DNA from: an uncultured Clostridia bacterium
GTDB lineage: Bacteria; Bacillota; Clostridia; Christensenellales; Borkfalkiaceae
NCBI GenBank assembly: GCA_947624005.1
Contig: CANQHV010000009.1
Location: 1-40,854 of the forward strand
Direction: 5' to 3'
DNA: 40,854 nt
Position 1 is the stretch's first letter. Every line of letters starts with the position of its first letter. The notes beneath the pieces were generated by a model. It did no database searches. It was not told the origin of the DNA and was given only the letters and a program-made list of their open reading frames with translations. Positions 24,368-33,200 of this stretch are shown here, one piece after another. Both the position numbers and the translations under genes were made by a program.

Positions 24368-27300
24368 ATGAAAAGATTTAAAAATTCGAAAAAGAAAATT
24401 CTTTCGGGCATAGCCGTTCTCGCTGTTTCGGCAACCGCTTTTGCAGGCGCACTGTCGCTTGCGGCTTGTAAAAAGTCCGTCCGCGACTCGGTTGAATCCA
24501 ATACCCGCATAGACGACGACACCGTGCTTATCGACACCGCCGTCGGAACGGCGTATTCTTCGACGGGCGGCAAAACCTATTACGTCGCACCGAACGGCAG
24601 TGAAGACGCCGCGGGTACAAAAGACGCGCCTCTTGCCCTTTCGGCTTTCAACGAGGACGCAACCAACGGTATTCAGGCTAAAATAAAGCTCGAGGGCGGC
24701 GATACGGTTTATTTACTGCCCGGCAAGTACGAACTTTCAAACAGAATTATCCTTACCGCCGACGGCGCGTTCAATAAATATATAAGGTTTATTAACGCCG
24801 CCCTCGACACGGAGGGAAGCAAATACGACGGCACGGAAAAAACCGTAACGCTCGATTTCAGCAAAATGGATATGGCGGACGGCAACCGCGGCGTGCAGAT
24901 TTACGGCGACTTCTATTATTGGGAAGGTATCGACGTCTGCGGCGCGGGCGACAACGGCTTGTTTATCGCAGGCAGTTACAACACCGTAGAGTATTCCGAA
25001 TTCTACAACAACCGCGACTCGGGACTTCAACTCGGCAGAGCAGAATCCTCGATGACCAAAATCAGCCAGTGGCCCGCATATAACCTTGTTAAAAACTGCA
25101 CCTCGCACAACAATTACGACAACGAGGGAACCAAGGGCGAAAACGCCGACGGTTTCGCGGCAAAGCTTACCATAGGCTACGGCAACGTATTCGACGGCTG
25201 TATCGCTTACCGTAACTCCGACGACGGTTGGGACTTGTACGCATACGCGCAGAACGGCAATATTGGCACGGTTATAATTTATAACTGCGTAGCGTTCGAA
25301 AACGGCTATCTCGAATATACCCAAGCGGACTGCAACGCGCGGTTTTCGAAGTCGAACAACGTAGTTTCCGACGCGGACTTCTACGACCAATTCGAAAACG
25401 GTAATTCGTATGTGCCTTTCAACGGCGACGGCAACGGCTTCAAGCTCGGCGGCTCGGTTATGGAGGGCGACGTAAAGCTTTACAACTGCCTTTCGTTCAA
25501 CAACAGAATGCACGGTATAACCGATAACTCCAACCCCGGCGTTATCGAGGCTACCCGCGTAACCAGCTACGATAACTCGGCGGTTATCGAAAACGACCCC
25601 GCAAACGAAAATTTCGGTCAGATAGTCAGCGCTTCCGATTATTACGACGAAACCGTTCCGAATACGCACAGAAGAGCGGCGGAAGGTCACGGCAACATAG
25701 ACCTTGCGCGCCAGACCTATTCGTACAATGCGTTAAACGGCGCGCTGTCGGTTAAGTCGTCGTTGGCGGAAAAGCTCGACAACGACGCGTACCGCGCCTC
25801 CGTTGTAAATAGTCTGCTTAATGCGGGCGATAACACCAACGTTATAAAGGGCAAGATTGACGCAGACACCAGAAATGACGGCGGAAAAACCAATACCTCG
25901 CAGATAACCGCGCTTAACCCGACGGAAATTTTCGCAAAACTGCCCTTAACTACCGACGGCGTTACCCGTAATATTTCGGGTCTTAAAGACGGTCTTGACG
26001 GCTCTACACTTAAATCAACCCGCGTTCACTTAACGTACCGCAACGCCGAGGACCACTCCATAAATATGAAAGATATTCTTAAAATGAATTCTTTCACGGC
26101 GGGCGAACTTACACAAGACGACGTAGGCTCCGTCCTCGACAAAACTTCGTGGAATGACTACACTCACTACGTTAACGAAGGGGCGCTTGATGCGGCGGAA
26201 AGCGCGGATCAGGCGGCTGTTATCAAGGCGAAAGAGTCGGTAGAACTTCCCGTAGACGAAGACGCGGTATTCCAGGACTTCGAAGTTCCCGTAGTTCTTA
26301 ACGGTAACGTTTCGGTAAAGTGGACTGTCGAAAAAGCGGAAGATCAGAAGTATATCGTAGTTTCGGAAAGCACAAATAGAAACCCGATTAACAATTCGGA
26401 ATTTGCGACCATTCTCGTTTACCGTCCTTCGATGGCAGATGGCGAGAAAGAGGTTACGCTTAAAGCGACGTATACCTGCGGCGCGGCTACCGAAACCAAA
26501 GAGTATACTCTTAAAATTCAACCCGGCAATCCCTCGATAGGACGTATTTTCGCAACCACAATGACGGGCGAAGAGATAGAGGACGGCGAAACTTATATTC
26601 TCGACCAGTACTCCAAATTCACCGAACCTGTTATAAGCGTTGAAAACGGTCTTGACTACAACGGCAAAATGCTTCTTGAAGAGCAGTACGATATGACTAT
26701 CAGATACTACTATGCAAAGAGCAAAAACGACGACAAGGTCGAAGTAAGCGGCTTTACGGCTTCCAAAGCGGGTGTGTTCACAATCGTAGTTTCCGTCAAC
26801 CTTAAAGGCGACGAAGAAAATGTTGAAACCATGACTTACACCATAATGGACGCAAGCACGGCGGCGGACGTTGACTTCACGTCAGACGCGGTTGTCAAGG
26901 TAAACCGCGACGGCTTTACCATTACGGGCGAACCTTCGAGCGCAACAGGCTATATCTACGCCGTAACTTCCGCTTCGGCACGCGACGATTTGACTGCGGA
27001 AAATATCAAGTCCGATCCCGACGTTCAGACGTTCTCGTTCAGATCCGACAAGATTTCTCAACAGTTCGCAAACGCAAACAAAGCGGGTTACACCATTTAC
27101 TACGCGCTGGGCAATATGAACGGCAAAGTAACCGGCGAAGTTAAATCCGCTACGGTTATCGTCAAGGAATTTAATACCACCGACGACTTCATAACTATTG
27201 CGGGCGGTGGAGACCTTGACGGCGTAACCAATGCCGACCTTACAATCTACAAACTCACCGCCGACCTCGATTTCAGCAGCGTAACCTATTCGATAAGCAA

Positions 27301-28264
27301 GAATTCGTTCTCGGGTATGCTTGACGGTCAGGGTCACACGGTTAAAAACATTTCGACAGACAACTATGTGCTTTACAAGTTGAACGGCGGCACGATTGAA
27401 AATATCAAGTTTGAAAACGTTGCCCTTACGCCCTCTGAAGATAAGGCGGGCTTGTTCAGCGAAATAACGGGCGGCTATGTGTATAACATACAGCTTAAAA
27501 ACTTCGATATTACGGGCGGTAGCTATAACCGTTTGGGCGGCATTTCGGGCGTAGTTTCCGAAGCGACAATGCCTTTGTATATCAGTCAGGTTTCGTTAGA
27601 CAGCGCTTCTGCGTTTACAACTGCGGGCTACCGCGTAGGCGGCTTGATAGGTCACGTTCAGTCTACGGGAAATCCCGAAAAGCCCAATACCGTAAGAATC
27701 ATAATAAGCGACTGCCTTGTCAGTGCAAATCTTAATGCAGGCGACAAGGGTGCGATAGGCGGTATGGTAGGCGAATTCGACCCGAATAAGATAAGTGGTG
27801 TAGGTTGGACGGCAAACGATTGCTATATGACAATCACCAACTGCGTATTCACGGGCGTTGCAAAAACCTCGTCGAAGTCCTCGGGCGGTAAAATAGGCGG
27901 TATGGTAGGCGACCAGAAAGGTATGTCGAAGATAGAAATTACCGGCTGTATGAACGTCGGCGAACTTTACAACGGCGGCAGTGACACCGAACCTTTGACG
28001 GTTGCCGAAAAGAATGCGTCGCCTATGTTCGGCGCAACCACCAATGGCACAACGGGTATTCTGACGGTTACAAACTGCATCGGTTTGTTCGAGCCTTACT
28101 CGCTTGACTTGATGATATACGAACTTGGACAGATTAAAGCGGACGGCAAAATTTATTTCGATATCGTTCTTAAACTCGATTTCGAAAACAAGTGGTCGCT
28201 TGTACTTGACGACGACGGAGAAACGCTTAAAGCGCCTTTCCTTGCGCTTAACTTCCTCGCGTAA
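24368..28264 (+). CDS. Family PL9 pectate lyase lipoprotein with C-terminal Ig-like and beta-helix modules
   Basis: 1298 residues, lipoprotein Cys34 (LSLAACKKS). The catalytic right-handed beta-helix (about 65-480) opens with KTYYVAPNGSEDAAGTKDAP. It carries the PL9 calcium and catalytic residues with the spacing I recall for Dickeya Pel9A: Asp261, Asp285, Asp286 and Asp289 (DDGWD), and Lys359 in GNGFKLGG. The enzyme should cleave polygalacturonate by beta-elimination at the cell surface. Residues about 625-725 form an atrophied bacterial Ig-like domain (VELPVDEDAVFQDFEVPVVL). The last 350 residues hold a GLUG-like beta-helix (RLGGISGVV, RVGGLIGHV, AIGGMVGEF, KIGGMVGDQ). A GAGGAGG SD precedes the ATG. 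It shares the promoter at 21093. Confidence 0.88.
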   Translation: MKRFKNSKKKILSGIAVLAVSATAFAGALSLAACKKSVRDSVESNTRIDDDTVLIDTAVGTAYSSTGGKTYYVAPNGSEDAAGTKDAPLALSAFNEDATNGIQAKIKLEGGDTVYLLPGKYELSNRIILTADGAFNKYIRFINAALDTEGSKYDGTEKTVTLDFSKMDMADGNRGVQIYGDFYYWEGIDVCGAGDNGLFIAGSYNTVEYSEFYNNRDSGLQLGRAESSMTKISQWPAYNLVKNCTSHNNYDNEGTKGENADGFAAKLTIGYGNVFDGCIAYRNSDDGWDLYAYAQNGNIGTVIIYNCVAFENGYLEYTQADCNARFSKSNNVVSDADFYDQFENGNSYVPFNGDGNGFKLGGSVMEGDVKLYNCLSFNNRMHGITDNSNPGVIEATRVTSYDNSAVIENDPANENFGQIVSASDYYDETVPNTHRRAAEGHGNIDLARQTYSYNALNGALSVKSSLAEKLDNDAYRASVVNSLLNAGDNTNVIKGKIDADTRNDGGKTNTSQITALNPTEIFAKLPLTTDGVTRNISGLKDGLDGSTLKSTRVHLTYRNAEDHSINMKDILKMNSFTAGELTQDDVGSVLDKTSWNDYTHYVNEGALDAAESADQAAVIKAKESVELPVDEDAVFQDFEVPVVLNGNVSVKWTVEKAEDQKYIVVSESTNRNPINNSEFATILVYRPSMADGEKEVTLKATYTCGAATETKEYTLKIQPGNPSIGRIFATTMTGEEIEDGETYILDQYSKFTEPVISVENGLDYNGKMLLEEQYDMTIRYYYAKSKNDDKVEVSGFTASKAGVFTIVVSVNLKGDEENVETMTYTIMDASTAADVDFTSDAVVKVNRDGFTITGEPSSATGYIYAVTSASARDDLTAENIKSDPDVQTFSFRSDKISQQFANANKAGYTIYYALGNMNGKVTGEVKSATVIVKEFNTTDDFITIAGGGDLDGVTNADLTIYKLTADLDFSSVTYSISKNSFSGMLDGQGHTVKNISTDNYVLYKLNGGTIENIKFENVALTPSEDKAGLFSEITGGYVYNIQLKNFDITGGSYNRLGGISGVVSEATMPLYISQVSLDSASAFTTAGYRVGGLIGHVQSTGNPEKPNTVRIIISDCLVSANLNAGDKGAIGGMVGEFDPNKISGVGWTANDCYMTITNCVFTGVAKTSSKSSGGKIGGMVGDQKGMSKIEITGCMNVGELYNGGSDTEPLTVAEKNASPMFGATTNGTTGILTVTNCIGLFEPYSLDLMIYELGQIKADGKIYFDIVLKLDFENKWSLVLDDDGETLKAPFLALNFLA

Positions 28265-28299
28265 GAGTTGTAATGTAACCTGCGGATTTCCGCAAATAT

Positions 28300-28336
28300 G
28301 CGGGCGCGGCATATTGCCGCGCCCGCTGTATTTTTT
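28300..28336 (+). terminator. Terminator of the pectate lyase operon
   Basis: GCGGGCGCGGC (28300-28310) pairs with GCCGCGCCCGC (28316-28326) around ATATT, followed by TGTATTTTTT. A smaller TGCGGA/TCCGCA hairpin lies just before it (28281-28294). Confidence 0.85.
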
Positions 28337-28603
28337 GCCGCGCTTGCGGTTTTATCGCCGCCGTTTTTGGCGTTTTTTGCCTTCAAACCGCCGTTTTTGC
28401 GCGATTTTTGCATTTCGGTCGCGGCTTTAAGCCCGTTTCGGTCGCGCGGCGCGGTAAAATCTGCCGCTGTTCGGAGTTCGCCGCCGTTTTTCGGCGTTAT
28501 TTTCCACCGAGTCAACCGCTACCGCCGCGCCCGCCATATTCCTCGCCCGAAAATTCCGTCGAAACCGCCAACCGTTTCGGCGCGGCGTTGGGTGGCAATT
28601 TGC
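28337..28603. other. Intergenic stretch with CCGCCGTTTTT repeats
   Basis: No gene is supported; open frames on both strands here are low-complexity and lack ribosome binding sites or family features. The motif CCGCCGTTTTT occurs three times, followed by GGCG, GCGC and CGGCG, in the first 160 bases. I see no function. Confidence 0.5.
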
Positions 28604-28632
28604 TTTACTTTCGGCGCGGCGCGTGCTAAAAT
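28604..28632 (+). promoter_or_regulatory. Promoter of the malic enzyme gene
   Basis: TTTACT (28604-28609), 17 bases, then TAAAAT (28627-28632) preceded by TGC, an extended -10. Confidence 0.7.
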
Positions 28633-28690
28633 GTTTATAATCGTTTGTCGCGCTTGCGGCTGATTACAAAATGAACACAAAGAGGTCACA

Positions 28691-29869
28691 ATGGATTACA
28701 GAAGAGAATCGCTTAAAAAACACGCAGAATGGCGGGGCAAAATCGAGGTTAAAGTGCGCGTGCCCGTCACGAATCGCGACGAACTGTCGCTTGCTTATAC
28801 CCCCGGCGTCGCCGAGCCTTGCCTCGCGATACACGACGACATAGAAAAATCGTTCGAACTCACCCGACGTTGGAACACCGTTCCCGTCATCACCGACGGC
28901 ACCGCGGTTTTGGGGCTGGGCGATATCGGACCCGAAGCGGGTATGCCCGTAATGGAGGGCAAGTGCGCGCTTTTCAAGGAATTCGGCGACGTTGACGCGT
29001 TCCCGCTTTGTATTTCGTCGAAAGACCCCGAAGAGATTATAAAGACAATAAAGCTGTTGCAAGGTTCGTTCGGCGGCATAAATCTCGAAGATATTTCCGC
29101 ACCCCGCTGTTTCGAAATCGAAACGCGGCTTAAAGAGGAACTCGATATCCCCGTTTTTCACGACGACCAGCACGGAACGGCGGTTGTTTCGACTGCCGCG
29201 CTTATAAACGCGCTTAAAATCGTCGGCAAAAAAATGGAAGATATTTCCGTTGTCATAAACGGCGCGGGCGCGGCGGGTATAGCCATCGCGAAATTTCTGT
29301 TGAGGTTCGGCGTAAAGGACGTAACTATGTGCGCAAGCCGCGGAATTATCTGCGAGGGCGATACTTCGGTGAACCCCGCGCAGCAGGAAATCGCAAAAGT
29401 CACAAACCGCCGCCGTTTGACGGGGAAACTCGCAAACGCTATGGTGGGAGCGGACGTGTTTATAGGCGTTTCCGTCGCAAATTGCGTGACGGGCGATATG
29501 GTAAAGAGTATGGCGGACAAGGCGATAGTATTTACGTGCGCCAATCCCGTACCCGAAATTCCCCGCGAAGACGCGCTTAAAGCGGGCGCGGCGGTTGTCG
29601 GAACGGGTTCGTCTGCGTACCCCAACCAGATTAACAACGTACTTGTGTTCCCCGGGCTGTTCCGCGGCGCGCTCGACGTACGCGCAAAGACCATAAATTA
29701 CGAAATGATGATGGCGGCAAGCCGCGGAATCGCAAGTTGCGTTCCCGACGACAAGCTTACGCCCGATTATATTCTGCCTTACGCGTACGATAAATCGGCG
29801 CATAAAGCCGTTGCGAAAGCGGTGGCGGAGGCGGCTGTCGCCTCGGGCGTGGCTCGGCTGAAAATTTAA
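28691..29869 (+). CDS. NAD(P)-dependent malic enzyme
   Basis: 392 residues, the short bacterial form without the phosphotransacetylase-like extension. It decarboxylates malate to pyruvate in the cytoplasm. Motifs: LSLAYTPGVAEPC (catalytic Tyr), TDGTAVLGLGDIGPEAGMPV, MEGKCALFKEFGDVDAF (catalytic Lys), metal-binding NLEDISAPRCFEIE and FHDDQHGTA, the Rossmann VINGAGAAGIAIAKFLL and FTCANPVPEIP. Cofactor preference is not clear from sequence. AGAGG lies seven bases before the ATG. It is a single-gene unit between promoter 28604 and terminator 29903, with no functional tie to the surface genes on either side. Confidence 0.94.
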   Translation: MDYRRESLKKHAEWRGKIEVKVRVPVTNRDELSLAYTPGVAEPCLAIHDDIEKSFELTRRWNTVPVITDGTAVLGLGDIGPEAGMPVMEGKCALFKEFGDVDAFPLCISSKDPEEIIKTIKLLQGSFGGINLEDISAPRCFEIETRLKEELDIPVFHDDQHGTAVVSTAALINALKIVGKKMEDISVVINGAGAAGIAIAKFLLRFGVKDVTMCASRGIICEGDTSVNPAQQEIAKVTNRRRLTGKLANAMVGADVFIGVSVANCVTGDMVKSMADKAIVFTCANPVPEIPREDALKAGAAVVGTGSSAYPNQINNVLVFPGLFRGALDVRAKTINYEMMMAASRGIASCVPDDKLTPDYILPYAYDKSAHKAVAKAVAEAAVASGVARLKI

Positions 29870-29902
29870 AAGATAAAATTAATATACCTTATAATATAAC
29901 AC

Positions 29903-29954
29903 TGCGCCGCGGCGAAAATTTTTTTGCCGCGGCGCAAGGTCGTTTTTTACGAAT
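29903..29954 (+). terminator. Terminator of the malic enzyme gene
   Basis: TGCGCCGCGGC (29903-29913) pairs with GCCGCGGCGCA (29926-29936) around a twelve-base AT loop. A T-run (GTTTTTTA) follows at 29942. The rest of the gap to 30076 is AT-rich with nothing else recognised. Confidence 0.65.
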
Positions 29955-30076
29955 TTCATTGTTTATAAGGCTTTTTTCCGCGGTTTTTGCGCCGAAACTC
30001 TTTCTATTTCGCGCAAGTGCCCGAAAGTTATAAAATAACATAAAATGAAAGAAAGTAAAAATAATTTGTTAAACTA

Positions 30077-30105
30077 TTGACTTTCTTGCCGTATTTTATT
30101 ATAAT
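30077..30105 (+). promoter_or_regulatory. Promoter of the giant LRR protein operon
   Basis: TTGACT (30077-30082), 17 bases, TATAAT (30100-30105): near consensus. Confidence 0.85.
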
Positions 30106-30110
30106 ATAAA

Positions 30111-30219
30111 CTATAAAAGTATAGCTTGTGAACCGAGTAAGCACGGTTTGCGAGGGTATTTTTCATACCCTCGGTACAGGGCGCGAACGCCCTGTACCGA
30201 AAAACTTTAATTGATTAAG
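30111..30219 (+). promoter_or_regulatory. Structured 5' leader with shared element (copy B)
   Basis: Four hairpins follow in series: CTATA/TATAG (30111-30124), AACCG/CGGTT (30131-30148), CGAGGGTAT/ATACCCTCG (30151-30173) and GGTACAGGGCG/CGCCCTGTACC with a CGAA loop (30173-30198). The block CGAAAAACTTTA, ATT, GATTAA follows (30198-30218) and runs directly into the SD GGAGAAG. It matches copy A at 21204-21224 except for the three middle bases. Confidence 0.6.
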
Positions 30220-30230
30220 CGGAGAAGAAT

Positions 30231-33200
30231 ATGAGGTTTAAATTGAAGAAGATGAGTTTTAAAGCGGCGTTGATTGCCCTCGCCGCCGTTTTAGCGGCGT
30301 GCGCGGCGGGAATTGCGGCGCTTTTCTTTTCGCGTTCCGGAAGCGCACGCGCCGATACGCCCGTGGCTATTGCCGACGACCCTTTCGAAGTAAACGACGC
30401 GAAGTATTTTACAGTAGAATCGGGTTCGATTGCCTATACAAGCAACAGCGGCGCACCCACTTATACAAATATAGTAAAAGGTCTTAAATTCGACGAATTG
30501 GAAAGCGGCGGTTGGGACGGTTCGAAGCCGTTAGCCGTTGACCTTTCCGCGGTCAGCGGAGTAGACGCGATAGCCGATTGCGCTTTCAGTAATAACACGA
30601 CGGCTAACAAGGGCAATTTCCGCAATGCGAAAATTGTTTCGGTTAAGATTCCGTCTACCGTTAAAGAAATCGGTCCCGAAGCTTTCTACAACCTTACAAA
30701 CCTTACCTCTGTAGATTTCGATTGCTCGGGCGCGCAAACGACCGACTTGATTATCAGCGGCGGATATAATACGTATTTTTATAACGGCGCGAAGGGCTCT
30801 GCCTCCTCCCAATATTCGGGGGCATTTTACGGTTGCAGTTCGCTTACATCTCTTGCGATTCCCGACAGAACAAAGTCGATAGAACAATGCGCGTTTGCGG
30901 GTTGTAGCGGCATAACCGACCTTATTTTGCCTTTTACGGGCAATAAGGCAGATGCGGCGTTAGGCAACCCTTCGTATCTCGGCTATATTTTTTCAAGAAC
31001 TAATACGGCGGGAATGATAAGCGCCAAGCAGACTTATTACAGTGGGGACAGAATTTATAATAACGGCACGACATATTACGTTCCCCAAAACCTTAACACC
31101 GTTACTGTTACGGGCGGAACAAATAAGCGTATCGACAGTATGCAAAGCGGCACGCTTTCGGGGCTGACCACGGTTAAAACAATAAATCTTCCCGAACAAC
31201 TTGTAAATATAGCTTCCGCAACTTTCTACGGCTGTACTTCGCTTAACGATATAGAAATACCCTCAACCGTCACGTCGGTCGATAAGATGGCATTTATGAA
31301 TTGCTCGGCTTTGCAAACCGCGCCTATGCCCTCTAACCCGTCATTTACAAAAATCGCGGAAGGAACTTTCAACGGCTGTACAGGTATAAGCGAAGTCACA
31401 ATTCCCGACAGCGTTATAAGTATAGAAAAGGACGCATTCCGTCAGACGGGGCTTAATACCGTAGAATTGAAGGACACGGTTACGACTTTGGGTGAAAGCG
31501 TATTCTACGGCTGTGCAAATCTTACAACCGCCAAGCTTCCGAATGCGATTGCGAATAACATTATCGGCAAGGAATTGTTCAGAGAGTGTACTCACCTTTC
31601 GGCGATAGAAATACCGGCAAATATAACCGAAATAGGGCAATATGCCTTTTATAAAACGGGTATCAGTACCCTTTCAGTACCCGCAAGCGTTACAAAAATA
31701 GGGGAGAGCGCCTTTGCGGAATGTCAGTCTATAAGCAGTATAACCCTTACAAGCGGACTTACCGATATAGGCAAGAATGCTTTTAATAACTGCAACAGCA
31801 CAAGTTTGACAAGGATTGAAATCCCCGCGACGGTTACGACGATAAACGACGGCGCGTTTGCAAGAACCAAGTTGCAGTCCGTAACTTTTGCTTCGAGGTC
31901 CGCCGAACAGCTTGCTCTTAAAAACGACGGCGGTTCGTCTACCGCGGGCGTTTTCTATCAATGCACCGAACTTCAAACAATAAATTTACCTAATGTGTCC
32001 GAACTCGGCAAATATACTTTCAACGGTTGTTCGAAATTGACCGACGTTACGTTTAGCGGCGGCAGTTTCGACGCTATTCAGTCTGGAGCTTTTTATAGTT
32101 GCAGTATGCTTAATTCCGTGACGGGTATTCCCGAATCGGTTACCGCTATTCAGAATGAAGCGTTCCGAAGCTGTTCGAAATTGACCGAATGTACGGGCGA
32201 TTTGACAAATGTTTCCACTATCGGCAGCAGCGCGTTCAGTAGTTGCAGTTTGCTTCAAAGCCTCGCTTTTTCTTCGTCGGTTGACGTTCAATCGGATTTG
32301 ACGAGTATAGGCGGCTCTGCGTTTGACGGATGCGGAGCGTTAGCCGCGTTCAATTTGTCGCAGGTTACAAATATCGGTTCGCAGGCGTTCAGAAATTGCG
32401 GTAATTTCGACACCGCCGATTTGCAAAGCGCTACCACGGTAGAAACAAACGCTTTTGCTTCAAGCGGTCTGACTGCGGTCACTCTGTCGGAAAGCCTCGC
32501 AACTTTGGGAAGCGGCGCATTTTCGGGCACAAAAATAACAAACATAACTTTCCCCGTGGGCGTAACCGTATTTACGAAGAGCGTGCCGCAAAGTATATTA
32601 TCAAGTTGTACCTCGCTTCAATCGGTAATATTCGAATGTGATTTTACGGCGGATATACCGAACAATATGTTCTCGGGTTGTACGTCGCTTTCGGATATAC
32701 AATTCAAAGGTACGTTTACTCCCGCCGCAATAGGTAATTCGGCGTTCTATAATACCCCGATTTCGTCGTTTACTGTTCCCGAAACCGTCACAACAATAGG
32801 CTCTTCCGCATTTTCATCCTGCAAAAATCTTGTACTTCAACTCAATTCTGCGGAAAAATATCTGCCCACGAACTTAACCTCGCTCGGAAATTCGGCTTTC
32901 AGCGGTTGCACCAATCTGACGGATATAAATATCCCTCAAGGCATTAAAAAAATTCTGGACAACACATTCGACGGCTGTACCAATCTGCAAACCGTTACTT
33001 GCGACGACGGCGTTGCAATCACGGAATTCGGCGAATATTCTTTCAGAAATTGTTCAAACCTTTCCAATGTGAATTTCACATACGACGGGTCGGTTGAAAA
33101 CATAATTTTCGGCAGAGGGGCGTTTTATAGCTGCAAAGCGCTCGAATCGTTTGTTCTTCCCGAAAATATAACTTGTTTCGGGGAAAAGAACGGCACGTCC

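Noticed and set aside
28298-28663. A 121-codon plus-strand open frame and an opposing minus-strand frame between the pectate lyase and malic enzyme genes
   Set aside because: Both are low-complexity, rich in Arg/Phe/Pro or Lys/Asn/Gly, overlap the terminator, and have no ribosome binding site or family feature.
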